DNA of 64,000 nt from Amoebidium appalachense (taxonomy: Eukaryota; Ichthyosporea). The notes under the pieces are model-generated. The model saw only the letters and a program-made list of their open reading frames with translations. It had not been told where the DNA came from and did no database searches. Position 1 is the first letter of the stretch; the number at the start of each line of letters is the position of its first letter. Below are positions 21,456-38,023 of the stretch, one piece after another. The position numbers were made by a program, and so were the translations under genes. The stretch spans positions 5,022,001 to 5,086,000 of the forward strand of contig CAVNZM010000008.1 in assembly GCA_963693365.1 (NCBI GenBank), given 5' to 3'.

Positions 21456-21620
21456 CACACACACCTTCTTCTGCTGCTGGCCATCACTAGTGTCGTGCGT
21501 AAGCCTTGCTGCAGCCACGGAATATCTGCGCAAGAAGGGCTCGGCCAGTGCGCGTGCGAGGGGGCGTGCGGCAGACACGTGACTGCTGGGCAGGCGCCGC
21601 AAAAGCGCCGCCGCCAGCAT
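12804..21620 (-). CDS. PPM1K: Mitochondrial PP2C-type Ser/Thr phosphatase, PPM1K-like, 350 aa, 10 exons
   Basis: Exons on the minus strand: 21620-21465, 20690-20550, 19534-19451, 18957-18854, 18219-18174, 17553-17424, 14949-14859, 14606-14523, 13387-13275, 12907-12804 (TGA). All introns are GT-AG and all phases agree. The start MLAAALLRRLPSSHVSAARP is rich in Arg/Ala/Leu with no acidic residues, typical of a mitochondrial presequence. PP2C motifs follow in order: GMRPYNEDRYRIAQL (metal-site ED, about 81-95), LYDGHGG (D106), CGTTALVALVR, AHVGDCRALF, ERARVLRCGGEV, RVNGKLTVARAFGD, YGVIPEPEV, MATDG (D278), LWDVMDAKQ, DNTTVLVV (D317). The four aspartates that bind the two metals are present. Length is close to human PPM1K (about 372), which dephosphorylates branched-chain ketoacid dehydrogenase in the mitochondrial matrix. 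That substrate is inferred from NEDR-type similarity and the presequence. Intron 6 holds the 453-bp tandem array. Confidence 0.92.
12976..13124 (-). repeat. Poly-C-tailed intronic repeat (PPM1K intron 9)
   Basis: Read on the minus strand: CCGATGGACGGGCTCTACTT, then TTTCATACGTACT, GTTGTACTCTGTGACACATTC, TAA and a C18 tail. Diverged from the copy at 57175-57320 but with the same order of blocks. The tail ends 68 bp before the acceptor of the last PPM1K exon; the gap is a (CA)n array ending in CAG. Confidence 0.7.
13440..13570 (-). repeat. Poly-C-tailed intronic repeat (PPM1K intron 8, acceptor-proximal copy)
   Basis: On the minus strand it reads GTGCTTTGCACTCTGCATTG, GTTCTTCGTCTCTATAACAC, ATTCTAA and a C-rich tail followed by CT and CA repeats and the CAG acceptor at 13388. 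It is closest to the copy at 63360-63495. Confidence 0.65.
13680..14292 (-). repeat. Two further copies of the poly-C-tailed repeat (PPM1K intron 8)
   Basis: Copies begin (plus strand) with TTTGAATGCGGAACACGG at 13706 and 14143, 437 bp apart, each preceded by a G run or G-rich stretch. The first includes the full internal region up to the 'cggtcttcacacag' segment. The second stops at a G run near 14277. Both are in the sense direction of PPM1K when read on the minus strand. Confidence 0.85.
15181..17205 (-). repeat. 453-bp tandem array of the poly-C-tailed repeat (PPM1K intron 6)
   Basis: The landmark TTTGAATGCGGAACACGG (first copy TTTGAATGCGGAAAACGG) occurs at 15320, 15800, 16253, 16706 and 17159. 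The last three steps are exactly 453 bp and the units differ at only a few positions, so the array expanded recently. Each unit carries small perfect hairpins, for example GCAACCATGCCCGGTTGC and TTGCTTATGCAAGCAA. The 15320 unit is joined to the next by a G run and a different linker (480-bp step). The array ends at 17190-17420 in G-rich, decayed sequence. Confidence 0.95.
18964..19185. repeat. 26-bp minisatellite
   Basis: Units of AGTGCAAGAGGTACCTAAAC plus AGTGAT; the first three copies are nearly identical and later ones decay, with one 20-bp unit. It starts just upstream (minus-strand sense) of the acceptor of PPM1K exon 4 and lies in intron 3. Confidence 0.85.
19210..21464. repeat. Poly-G/poly-C tracts and CA arrays in PPM1K introns 1-3
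   Basis: Main tracts: G runs at 19211-19266 and 19362-19385, C runs at 19667-19705 (followed by A and CA), 19812-19824 and 19904-19921. Further G runs lie at 20171-20209, 20399-20470 and 20524-20542. C tracts lie at 21183-21222 and 21270-21292, and (CA)n at 21375-21464. The last is (GT)n on the sense strand, beginning at the exon 1 donor. Confidence 0.9.
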
Positions 21621-22129
21621 ATTCCGCCCCCAACCCCCAAAGGTGCACTCAACACACCTCTGTGGATGGTTGTGCGAACGTACGAAGGGCTTAGGAGCCT
21701 GATCTATGTGTGAAAAGCAAAGAGGGTCAAGAACTGTGTGTAACCTGTATGCGTGCGGTCGATATTCAAAGGGGTAATGGGAGTATATGGTTGACACTGC
21801 AAGCGCAGCCAAGCCTGTCAGGGAAAACTAAAGGCGATCACTCCACCAGATTAGAACTTGAAACGAAACCGCTGCAAAAGATTTCTTATGTGGTGCAGCA
21901 TTAGCTGTGCATGTGCAGTATATGTGGTGACACGGCGTAAGCTAGACTTGTAGATTCGCTCAAGCTAAATAAGAGAGGTGCATGTGTTCAGATTTGACAC
22001 TTCAACATGAAACATGAAAACGAAAAAACTTCGGGGTGGGTCTCTGTGGAAAAGGCACTGCAAAGTTGTTCGAGTCAAAGAACACAGAAAAGCACGCGCA
22101 CAGAGCACACAACACGCTGCACGCACGAA

Positions 22130-22200
22130 AAAAGCTGGCCAATCGAACACGCACGAATTTCCTATTGGCTGCTCATCGCGTCACAGGCGTTCCTATTGGC
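22130..22200 (-). promoter_or_regulatory. Cluster of CCAAT motifs, possible PPM1K promoter
   Basis: GCTGGCCAATCG, CCTATTGGCTGC and CCTATTGGCTTA lie within 70 bp about 530 bp upstream of the phosphatase ATG, next to a GC-rich block. Clusters of CCAAT motifs recur upstream of other genes in this window. Confidence 0.35.
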
Positions 22201-24000
22201 TTACCTAACAATGCACATTTCAAACCCTGTGACTTCCGCATTCACCCACGCACACTGTCACATGAGTCATGTCTGCCGCAGTGCCGGCCGGCGGCCGCAG
22301 GACACGTAGGGGGCCCCCCGGCAGATTCGGCCTTCTTCCACAACCGGGCCGTTTGGTTGGCTGGCGCGGGGCCGGGGTTACGTAAGGCGGTGGGGTCGGG
22401 GGGGCCAGACCACGATATGGCGTAGGGCTACCTTTCGTAAAAACGGTTTTTTGCAGTTTCCTTATATGGCTAATCTGATCGAACCGGATTCGATCTGGAC
22501 CAATCATAAATACCCCTTGGCAGAGTTTTAAAAAGTGTGTAAACCCCCTCTCGTTACGATCCCTACGTGTATGGTGCCACGGTGCGTTGTACATGCCTCA
22601 CCCTCAAAGTCTGTCACATTGGCCACATATCATACACTCATGGCACCATGCTCTGCACATACTTTTTCACCAACGCCTCCTAAATAGCACACCTATTTAG
22701 GAGGCCTTGCACATCACAAGTCATGTGATCACGTTTGGAAACCACACCAGACGTACAGCCTGACCTGACGCTTGCACTGTGCCTGTGGCTTTGGGGGCCT
22801 TGTAAAGCATGTATGATTTGGGCGAATTAAAAGGCAGCACTGTCGAATAACTTTACTTCCAGAGGCACAGGCCTCGCGTGACCGTTCAACAGTCACTGTA
22901 TGCCGCATGCATCGATGTTTCCTGTTTGCCGCGTGGCACGTTACTAACTCGTGCAGTTGCAACTGGTGCAACGAAGGAAACGGGAAAGTTTCCCTTAGTC
23001 TCCACATGTAATACATTACATGACGTTGTGCCTTGCGATCGTGCTGGGGGTCGCGCCGGTACACAAATTTACAAGCAAGGGAGTAGATTTAAAGTGGCAC
23101 TCCGTGAAACCGGCATTGCATGCGCAGAGGGCTGGCAGGTGTAACACAGTGCACACAAAACGTTAGCACTCTCATCCAATACACGTTATCAGATTTGCAT
23201 TCCCTGGCATCACATCCCACCAGTTGTTTTTTCCCCGCCAAACTTAACACTCAGGGACCGTTGCAAGTTGCCAACTATTGAAGAGTTTCACATGCATGGT
23301 CTTACCTGCCTACACCCTCGGCCCGGATCCACGTGGTTCCATTAAGAGTCACCCCCAAATAAAAGAGAAAAAAAAAAACTTCCGGGTCCCTGCCCCTGCA
23401 CAGTCTGGCCAACCTTTGTTCCATTTTACGGTCAAGTTGCCCTTCCGCCCTTCCCCCCCCCCCCCCCACACACATCCATGCCAATATTCCCGGCCCCATG
23501 GCAAAATGTTGCCCACCGTAGTTCCAATGCGCCTTATCACCTTGCCCGCACAACGGCCCCCGTACTCAGCCTACAAACCTGTGGTAACAACTTACACCAT
23601 CATTCGCCATTGAAGGGTCCTTTAGAAGCGATATTCATTCTGCAGCAGGCCCAGTGTGCCATTGTCGCCTTCGGGGAAGCTGGCATATATGCGTGTATGT
23701 ATTTCTTGAGAGGCCTTTGGGTGTACATATGCAGCACCCAACCCCCAGCAGGCCACCACCTCGGCAGGCACATCCACGGTATTGCGTGACACACGTGTAA
23801 GCGAGTCACCCAACCAAAGGTCCCTCCCTCACACTTGTTCCCTACAAACCCTTCCGCTCTCAAAGCACACACACCAGCCACGCATAACCTTATGCGAGCA
23901 CAGACGCACACACACGGCCCTCACCCGCACATGCACGCAGCGAGACCAGGGTTCTAAGTGCCGAGCAGGCAGAGCCACACGGTGGTCGCCAGCTGGCCGT

Positions 24001-24018
24001 GGTACTAAAATTAGTACC
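24001..24018. other. Perfect short hairpin just after the RPL34 stop codon
   Basis: GGTACTAA and TTAGTACC are exact inverted arms separated by two bases, starting 6 bp beyond the TAA in the transcript direction. It lies in the 3' UTR; a role is not known. Confidence 0.5.
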
Positions 24019-24023
24019 AACGT

Positions 24024-24624
24024 TTACTTCTTGGCCTTGAGGAACCGCTTGACGATCTTCTGCTCCTCAATGAGGAACGCACGCACGATCCTGCACACAC
24101 CATTTCAGTTAGGCACAGCAAGAAAATGGCATTTCTCGAGGCAAAAAAAGCCTCATGACCCGCGGCCATTCCCCGACTCACGTGCACAATCCCACCCAGA
24201 CCCCTCGTCACTGTGTTTACCTTTCGTTTCACTGCCAACCAATCCCTTGTACTTCGAATGCCCTCATCCCGAAAAGCACACTTCAATCATACCCCCCCAG
24301 GCCTCCCCTTTGTGCCCCATGCCCCGAATACTACCGAACTCCAACCCTTCACTTTCATCATTCCTAATCTAACCCCTTGCTTATATATTGATCTTATGCC
24401 ACACTGTCAACACCTATCACATCTACCCCAAACTGTTCCCCACGTCCTTTTCCCCCAAACACACCTGATTCTCTTCGGCTGTACCCGTTAGGATGCCATG
24501 ACTCAGCCCCCCCCCCCCCCCCCTATTTCTAACTATTACACCACAAGAGCAGAAGGAGAAAAAGTCCGCACATCTGCGCACCTTCCCTTACAGCACCAAC
24601 TCCCCAGCACTGGTGCTTACTCCC

Positions 24625-24657
<33 letters not shown>

Positions 24658-26508
24658 ACCCCAAAAGCTCACCCGTACAGCCGTGAAAGAGAGCATCACA
24701 ATCAACACAAAATCCCGTGCCCCCCCCCCCCCCCCCCCTTTTTTTGTTGACATGCTAGTGAGCTAGTGTGTATGCGGCCAATGTAGCCGTACACGAGATG
24801 CACCCACTTCCTGGTGTTCCTCTATACCCGCCCGGTGCATCCCGGTGCCTGTGTGCAGCCAACGGGGTGTGGTGCAGCCAAAGTAGTGCACATATGTGGT
24901 GGCTTGAAAGAGCACGGTGATGCTTGTGCATGTGAGCAGCTGCATGCATACGTCGGCGGGCACGCGCACGTGTACTCGTAGGAGTGTGTGTCCCGATGTG
25001 TGCTTGAAAGTGTCCACAAGCTTGCATGTGCCCGTGTGTACAGTGACAGGCCGTGTGCACATGTCTCGTGTGTGTGCACGTGTCTGCTGAGCTGCACTTG
25101 CCTCTCCTTGACGCAGTGACCGCAGCGGGAGCCGCCATAGGCGCGAGTGATGTTCTTGCGCGTCTTTGAGATGGTGGCCAGCTGCTTGGGGCGCAGGGCC
25201 GGCACACCCTGCAGGTGGCTGCCGCAGTCGCCGCACTTGGGCCGGGACCCAGCCTTCTTCACGTACAGGTACGTGAGCTTGCCACCCGGGGTCTTGACGC
25301 TGCAGCCCCAACGTTAGAAAACGCCCATGCGCACCCCAACACACCGAGCTGCAAGGAATGTATGGGTTCTTGCAAAGGCAGTGGCACAAGGCAGGCAAGA
25401 GGCTAATGCAGGTCAGAATGAACTTGTGCAGAAGACAAAACGAAGGGCATAGGGCGTTACATCAGAAGAGTAAGGCACAGATGAGGTGAAAGGCAGAGAA
25501 GGGTGAGGTGGAAGATGGTGATTGGGAACCTTGGCATGGATGGTATCCGTGTAGACACGTGTGCCACAACTTGCGACAACAAACATAGCTATAGTTGTTT
25601 GTGAAGAGCACACGAATCGACAGGCAGCAAACCATAGAATGCAGAAACTTATTGCAGGAAGACTGTGTGCTTACACCATAGGCACAGGTGTTTTGTCTTC
25701 CACAGAAACGACATTCAAAGACTCTTCACACACATCCATGTGGTACTGCGTGTGCACTCCATGTACTCAAAAAAGCTAACTTGTGCTGCCCAGCCTTGGA
25801 GGTCTCTTTTAAACCAGGTGCAACGTAGAGTTGCATGCGAAAGAAAACTTGGTCTTCCTCCATGAATGTGTCCCCGAGTTCGACGGGCAACAAGGTTGTC
25901 TCCCAACATAAAACCCGGTTGACTAATAAAGTGAACTTGCTGGAATGACTCAAAACTAGCACTACCAAACAACCGTCCCACCTGCTAGAGTGGATCATAG
26001 ATTCTTCCTCTTGTCTTCCACAAGTCCGTTGTGTGCTTTGACTTGGACTCACCACTGTTAATCGATTTCCGTCAAAACTATCCGTACTGGAAGCTATCCT
26101 CAGCGTTGATTCCTTTGCCACACCCAGTAACTCCGTCCGTGGCTGCCCGTCAGTCCAGCCTCCAAATCACTCCTAGTGGCAAAAAGCCATTGATTGAGTT
26201 GAATTGATCGAATCCCTTCTCGTGGCAATAGCCCCTTTTCCCAGTGCTAGAAGCTTGGACATGGTTGTCGTCAAAAAAACAGGATACAGGCAACAGTGAC
26301 CCTCGCACTTTCCCGTCCTTGGAACAAGTGTGCTGGATAGATAGACGGGCTCCGTGTTCCTCCTGCTGAGAGTGTGGGCTTGCTTGCCGCAAAGCCTCCA
26401 CACCTGGAATAAAAAAATAAGAATAACGGGAGGGGGGACCTACATCCGGCGGGTGTTGGACGTCGTGTTGTAGGACAGACGCCTACGGTATGTCACACGC
26501 TGCACCAT
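24024..26508 (-). CDS. RPL34: 60S ribosomal protein L34 (eL34), 109 aa, 3 exons
   Basis: Component of the large cytosolic ribosomal subunit. Minus-strand exons: 26508-26444, 25299-25102, 24090-24024 (TAA). Exon 1 gives MVQRVTYRRRLSYNTTSNTR, nearly identical to the start of animal eL34. Exon 2 gives KTPGGKLTYLYVKKAG, two CxxC pairs (CGDC, CGHC) of the zinc site, RPKQLATISKTRKNITRAYG, and exon 3 IVRAFLIEEQKIVKRFLKAK. Intron 1 starts GTAGGT. Intron 2 starts GCAAGT, and only this GC donor keeps the frame: the neighbouring GT four bases on would shift exon 3 into an early stop. Slightly shorter than human (117 aa), mostly at the C-terminus. No snoRNA with clear C/D boxes was found in the introns. 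Confidence 0.96.
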
Positions 26509-31186
<4,678 letters not shown>

Positions 31187-31571
31187 CTGCAGAAGAACTC
31201 TTTGCTTCTCAACATGGTAACTGCTGATAGACCCCCTCTCTCCCATCCTCCCCTCTCCCTCCCCCCCCCCCCCCCCACACACACACACACCCCACCCCCC
31301 CCCCCCCCCCCTTCACTGCATCACCACCTCCCTCCGACTCTTCTTTCCAAATCAAGTACACATTAGGAACCTAAATTAGATAAGAATGGCGGGGGGGAGG
31401 GGGGGGGGGAGAAGGGGGAGGGGAGAGAGGGGCGAATGCATGGGAAGGATTGAAACGTGAGAGCATAAATGTGAGTTTAAATGCCATTGAGGAAAATTTG
31501 AAGGTGGGAAGGGTAGGGGTTGGGGGGGTGGGGGGGTGGGCGGGGGACCGGGGAAGAGGCGAGGGAAGAGG

Positions 31572-31607
<36 letters not shown>

Positions 31608-31739
31608 GGGGGGCAAAGGGCCGAGACGGATGAAGGGAAGGGGTGAGGTTGGTTGATTTGGTGCAGGTGTGCACGTGTGGGCCCTTGGTCCGTGCAGGGT
31701 CTAGAGAGAGCGCACACCCGCGTGCGTGCACAAGCACAC

Positions 31740-31755
31740 ACACACACACACACAC

Positions 31756-31828
<73 letters not shown>

Positions 31829-31839
31829 ACACACTCACA

Positions 31840-31880
<41 letters not shown>

Positions 31881-31888
31881 CACACAGT

Positions 31889-31958
<70 letters not shown>

Positions 31959-32096
31959 ATGCACACACACAACACTCACACACACGCACACACGCGTGCG
32001 CACACACACGCGCATGCAGGCACGCGCGTCACGCTGCCCCTGCACCCACCCACACACACACACACAGGTGCATGCGCGTGCACCCACACACCCGCG

Positions 32097-32151
<55 letters not shown>

Positions 32152-32165
32152 GTATACACACATGC
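31740..32165. repeat. (CT)n then (CA)n with CG-rich alternating segments
   Basis: CT repeat 31758-31824, CA repeats 31841-31956, then ACGC/GCGC-type alternation (31980-32106) and CA to 32165. Alternating purine-pyrimidine with CG is the kind of sequence that can adopt Z-DNA. Confidence 0.9.
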
Positions 32166-33118
32166 AGCACCCCTTCGGCATGCATTACTCACATAAACAC
32201 ACACCCCCCCCCCCACCCACCCACCCCTCTCCCCCCCCCCTCCCCCCCCCCTTCCCCCTGCAAACGTATCCACCACACAACCCACCCCACCTCACTCCAA
32301 GCTCCGGGCCCGAAGGGGTTTAGTATTTAGACAAAACACTTCACAGCCTAGAAGTACCAATGATATGAAAACGTATTGGTTATAGTGGTTACCAAGGCAG
32401 AGGAAATCTTTTTATGGGCTATGATTAGAGGGGTTTCTTTTAGGCTGTTTGATTGGCCACATTCCTGCCTCCTGCACATCCGGCTTCCGGGCCAAGCTAT
32501 ATAAATCAAAATTTTGAACTGCAATCTTCTTCCTTACGCTTGGTTATTCTTCTTCCCTTTTTCAAAGTTTCTCTTTCTCTTTTTTTTTGGTTGCATTATG
32601 GGAGATCTGTGCCTTGCTGCCGGCAAAAAATGTCAGTTACCGGGACCGGCGCTGACGCACAACCGGCCAATCACATAGCTAGAAGCCCCTCTGAACCGAC
32701 CCAAACCGGAAAGCTAAAAGAAACCCCCTTAAAAAGTGGGTCCATCCGCGCAGAGGGGGGGGGGGGGGGGGGGGGGGGGGGGAGGGGGGCTCAATTTCTG
32801 GGTGCATAGCCACTTGAAAAAACTTCTGGTCGGCCATGATTTCTCTTAAGTTTAAAACAACAAACGGAGCGTTTGATTGGCTTCGTATTCATGGCGAAAG
32901 CATCCATCCGGTTTGTTTGGGTGTTCCACAAGCCACCGTGACGGAGGGAGTCTTAAAGTGTGGGGGTGTGGATGCAACTACTAGAGGTACAGAGGTGCAT
33001 GGTGTGTGTTTTATTTTGGGTGTATGTGTGTGGGTGGGTGGGTGGGTGTGTTTGTGTCTGTGGGAGTGTCGGATCTAGTTGATGTGTATGTGTCTGTGTG
33101 TGTGTGTATGTATGTGTG

Positions 33119-33119
33119 T

Positions 33120-33182
<63 letters not shown>

Positions 33183-33285
33183 TGCTAGATGTGTGTGTGG
33201 TGCTAGATGTGTGTGTGTTTGTATGTGTGGTGGTGGTGGGGAGGGGGGGATTTGTGTATGGGTGGATTTGGGTGAATGAGTGTGG

Positions 33286-33371
<86 letters not shown>

Positions 33372-33455
33372 TGCTAGATGTGTGTGTGTTTGTATGTGTG
33401 GTGGTGGTGGTGGGGGGGGGATTTGGGTATGGGTGGATTTGGGTGAATGAGTGTG

Positions 33456-33547
<92 letters not shown>

Positions 33548-33632
33548 TGCTAGATGTGTGTGTGTTTGCATGTGTGGTGGTGGTGGGGGGGGGGGGATTT
33601 GGGTATGGGTGGATTTGGGTGAATGAGTGTGG

Positions 33633-33692
<60 letters not shown>

Positions 33693-33712
33693 GCGTGTGC
33701 GTGTGCGTGTGC

Positions 33713-33762
<50 letters not shown>
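33119..33762. repeat. Higher-order minisatellite: (GT)n plus a conserved ~85-bp block
   Basis: The block GGTGCTAGATGTGTGTGTGT, TTGTATGTGTGGTGG, G-rich, GATTTGGGTATGGGTGGATT, GGGTGAATGAGTGTGGA recurs at 33181, 33370 and 33545, each followed by a (GT)n array of 40-90 bp. Units are 175-190 bp long and differ mainly in the GT length. Confidence 0.9.
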
Positions 33763-33764
<2 letters not shown>

Positions 33765-34229
33765 TGCGCAATTCAACCCCGCCTTCGGAAGCTGTTAACA
33801 AAGCAAAGCTTTTTGATATACACAAATACCTTGCTCTAAGTTGAAAAAACAAAACCGCAGCTTCTGCCCAAAAAAAAACAAAGAAACCAAACCTACAAAA
33901 CAACAACATCAACTGTGACCCAAAACAATGCAAGCATACACCCTGGCAAGTTGTGTGCGATTGTAGGTGCAAAAGGACATATTTTCAAGATTCAACATTC
34001 TCCACTCATTGACAGTATGTTCCTCTCTAATCGTCACGAAAAACATACCCATTATGTAGCCCTAGCTCGGAGCCACTACATTGAGCATTTAAGCTATTTG
34101 AGATTTGGAAGCTGGAGGTCCATATAAGGCCTCTAGCCGCCATCGTGTGTAGCGTCGCAGCTCTATCGGCATTTCAACTGGGCAACAACGGATTGCACAA
34201 CCTTCCTGCCTATAGCCTAAATGTAATTT

Positions 34230-34261
<32 letters not shown>

Positions 34262-34271
34262 CCCCCCCCTC

Positions 34272-34272
<1 letters not shown>

Positions 34273-34306
<34 letters not shown>

Positions 34307-34340
34307 CAACACCTGTCGGCCTCGCCCATAATGTTGCTCG

Positions 34341-34398
<58 letters not shown>
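34273..34398. repeat. C31 and G57 homopolymers 38 bp apart
   Basis: An uninterrupted C run (34273-34303) and G run (34342-34398) face each other across unique sequence containing TTGCTCGC; they are complementary and could fold back. Confidence 0.95.
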
Positions 34399-34399
<1 letters not shown>

Positions 34400-34834
34400 G
34401 GGATGGTGAACCACGTGAGCCCATCTACCCAATACATGTCTTTCGGAACCCATATTACAGTGTCCCCTCTGCGCATATTCATACACCTCGGATCAGGTCC
34501 CAAGGTTTATGAATACGGAAACCCGACAGTTTTGTTTGTGGATTACCATATATGGTGTCGTGTGTAGATCTATCTTATTGCCAATACCTTGGGATATATA
34601 GCTGGTGTTCTTATGCTATCGTGCAGGGCAAGCATTGCATCCGATTGCGCGAATGTATCTATTAGGTGGTCAGATCAATGCGTAAGGGGAAACAGCGCAA
34701 CCCCCCCCCCCTCCCCCTCCCCCCCCCCCCCCAAAAAAAAAAAAAAAAAAAAAGAAAGAAAAAAGAAGAAGAAGAAGAAGAAATCCTCTCCCCCCCCCCC
34801 CCCCCCCCTCCCCCTCCCCCCCCCCCCCCCTCCC

Positions 34835-34866
<32 letters not shown>

Positions 34867-35778
34867 AAAAAAAAAAAAGAAAAGAAAAAATACACGCAGA
34901 CTGGTACATCCACCTCACACCTTGCACCAGGGGAAATCTGATGATGTGCTCTCCCCCCTCCCCCCCCAACCCCACCCCACCACCACCACCACCACCAATA
35001 CAAGGGAATGCCTCATTGCTCTCATCTCCCCCTAGGCCTCCCGTCCCCTCCTCCCCCCCTCGCTCTTCCCCAACCCCCCCTCCCCCCCCCCCCCCCCCCC
35101 CCCGCTACCCCCCTCTGGATCCAAAACTGTAGTGGGGTGTGCCGCAATGACCCCCCCCCCCCCCCCCCTCCGCCCTTCTCCAATCTTATCCCCTTCCCCC
35201 GGGCCTAGTTATACGCCAGTTGTATTATTTAACCGTAATACACCCCTCCCTCACCACAGGGTTAGTGTACACGTGACATGTTTCGATGATCGGATTGATG
35301 CATATGATGCATTCCATTGCCAATTGGCAATATATATAGACCCAGTGGCTCGCCCACCCCTGAGATCCCCCCCCCCCCCCCCCCCCCTCCCGGCATGTAT
35401 ATATGCCATAGGCAGGGCCTACTACTATCTATCGAACATGAGAAGTATTCAAGCTGGTTTGGTAGGTTCAACATGATAACAATGAATCTAAGTTCGAAAT
35501 TCGATCCCTACCCACACGAAAACAGCCTGCCAAGGAAGTTGCACACTCATACACACCAACGAGCACTAAATGTGCACTTACACACACACCAGCCACCACA
35601 ACACCACCACACGAAATGTGATATAACGATTCGTTGTGGTGGTGGGATCCCTTCTCTCCCTACCTGCTGCCGCCAAATTTAAAGGAGGGCCCGCGGGGAA
35701 GGGAGGAAGGGAGGGGGGGGGGGGGTTTGGCTCCCTTCCTTACTGAGTACTCCAGATCTCCGGGAAACAGGGCCTTCC

Positions 35779-35814
<36 letters not shown>

Positions 35815-35981
35815 TTTGTACTCATCTACACACTTTGGATCCAATAATTTGGACTCTTTCCTTTATTGTGCAAAATGGTTCTTAAAAGGCTTTCCACCTA
35901 AATTTGATCGAGGATGCATGTACGACACATGTGAGCCAAGTGTGTCTGCGTGTCTGTGTGTGTACGTGTGTGTGTGTGTAT

Positions 35982-36089
<108 letters not shown>

Positions 36090-36866
36090 AACGGTGTGTG
36101 TGCCCGTGCGTGCGCGCCTGGGTGCCTGTGTGCCCGAGACCAGGGCTCCCCGGGGGCAGGAGGTTGGGAGGCGCAAACATGGGAATTACATTCTGATGCC
36201 TCATGGCAAGGAAAAGGGGTGGGGGGTGGGGGGGGGATATGTGTGCCACGGTTTGTGTGTCTGGAGGGGAGGGGATGGAGGGAGATAACTTGCTGGGGGG
36301 AAAGGGAAGGAGGGGGGGGGGGGGGGGGGGGGGGAGGGGGATCGGGGTGAAGGGAGAAAGCCTCGGAGAGAGAAAGAGAAAGAGCGGCCTTGAGTCAAAT
36401 CACTCTTTAACATTAATGGGCGGCTCACTGACAAATTATAACATTGGTTGCAGCTACACAACATAATTAATCCCCTCTACTCCCTAGCCCCCTTTGCTCT
36501 CATTGGTTGTAATCCCATATGCACATCCATATATGGACATATCCGATAGTCATATTCCGTGATCATGGACACTTGCATCCTGCAGCTGCAGAGATTCTTC
36601 CCCCCTCCCCCCCCCTCCCTCCCTCCCCCCCCCCCCCCCCCCCCCGCCCCTCCCCTCCCCACCCTCCCTAAGGGCTCTTCTCTCCTCCTCCCCTCCCCCA
36701 TGGGTGTTGAATCAAGGAACAGCCACTGCCCTTCCTGGAAGATTGCACCATAAGGTAGCTCTGCAGCGGCAAATCACGAACAAAGGCCTGTGGAACTTGT
36801 GGGATTTGGTGGAATTTTCTACCCCCCACCCCCACCCCCCACCCTCGCGCCCCCCCTCCCGTCGCC

Positions 36867-36898
<32 letters not shown>

Positions 36899-37464
36899 TT
36901 TTTTTTTTATTTATTTTCCTGCAACGGGAGGGGGGCGCGAGGGGTGGGGGGTGGGGGTGGGGGGAGGGGGAGGGGGGAGGGGGGAGGGAGATAGTAGCAC
37001 TTATGACGGGACATAGGAGATTGGCCGGTTTATCAACCTACATCACACCACTTCGCCTACTAATTAGCCACTGGCCTAACTAGCGACTATTAGTGCCAAT
37101 TCGCCGCCGAAGACACATGTGTACACAGTCACATGCAGTCATGGTTACAGCTGCTGCACGTAAACCTTTGGCACCGCTTCGAAAAGAGATTCCCTTCTGT
37201 TATGCCATAGTGTCACAAGCCTGAGGGGGTCATATCATCGTGATTATTATCCCCCTCTAGCCCTCCCTCTCTCCCTCCCTCCCTTCCCCCTCCCCCCCTC
37301 TCTCTCTCCCCCTCTCTCCCCCCCCCCCCCCCTCCCCCCCTCTCTCTCTCCCGTTCCCCCCTCCCTCCTCCCCCCCCCCCCCCTCCTTTCCCCCCTCTAC
37401 ATTCACCTTAATACCCTCCCCCTCCTCCCCCCCTTTCTCCCTCTCTCCTTTCACCTTTAAACAG

Positions 37465-37514
<50 letters not shown>

Positions 37515-37748
37515 ATAAAGAAAAGTACGAAAAGAAAAGAAAAACCACCCTAAATATGTACTCGTGTGTACCACACCGATTTGGTTGCTTGGATGCGGTT
37601 GCGATATGGCTAATCAATGATCTGATCGGCGACCAATCAACCGTTACGTCATAGATCCAGTGGCTCACCAGATTACGTAATATGTGAATTTGCTCCAATC
37701 GCTCAAACCACGAAACAACTCCCGTGTGTCCGCTTTCGCTTGGTCCCC

Positions 37749-38023
37749 CACGCGCAGACTTGGGTACTTTTCACTAGTAAACCCCTCCTGAAAATTGACA
37801 GAAGTGGTTTTCCCGTTAGGATAAAGGTTTACACAGAGCCGTTTGTTCGCCTCCGAGTATTACCTATGCCTCCCTAATACACTATGATAGCCAATACATA
37901 GACATGCCCTTAGAATCATAGGCGAACAAAACGGCTCTGTGTAAACGTTTGAATTGGTGAAAAAAACGTTTGTGCCAATTTTCAAGGGGGGTTTATTGGT
38001 GAAAAGTACCGAAGTCTGCGTGT
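37749..38023. mobile_element. Foldback MITE-like element, ~100-bp terminal inverted repeats
   Basis: The left arm starts ACGCGCAGACTTGGGTACTT and the right arm, reversed, starts ACACGCAGACTTCGGTACTT. The arms stay alignable through AAACCCC, TGAAAATTG and GTTTACACAGAGCCGTTT, GTTCGCCT, with about 80% identity by eye. The centre is about 65 bp. No coding capacity and no clear target-site duplication. Confidence 0.8.

Larger units (their letters stand above)
21621..24023. other. Intergenic region upstream of the PPM1K-like gene, downstream of RPL34
   Basis: No recognised gene. Three CCAAT-type motifs (GGCCAAT at 22137, ATTGGC at 22165 and 22195) and a GC-rich stretch at 22280-22400 (GGCCGGCGGCCGCAGG-like) suggest promoter DNA for PPM1K about 500-800 bp upstream of its ATG. 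Several ORFs of 60-110 codons on both strands match nothing I know and lack paired splice signals. Confidence 0.4.

Noticed and set aside
25087-25102. GT donor (GTGCAG) at 25097 for RPL34 exon 2
   Set aside because: Gives the wrong phase; exon 3 would stop after a few codons, while the GC donor yields the conserved eL34 C-terminus.
25726-26401. ORFs of 80-130 codons in RPL34 intron 1
   Set aside because: No recognisable domain and overlapping open frames; at most a decayed transposon fragment.
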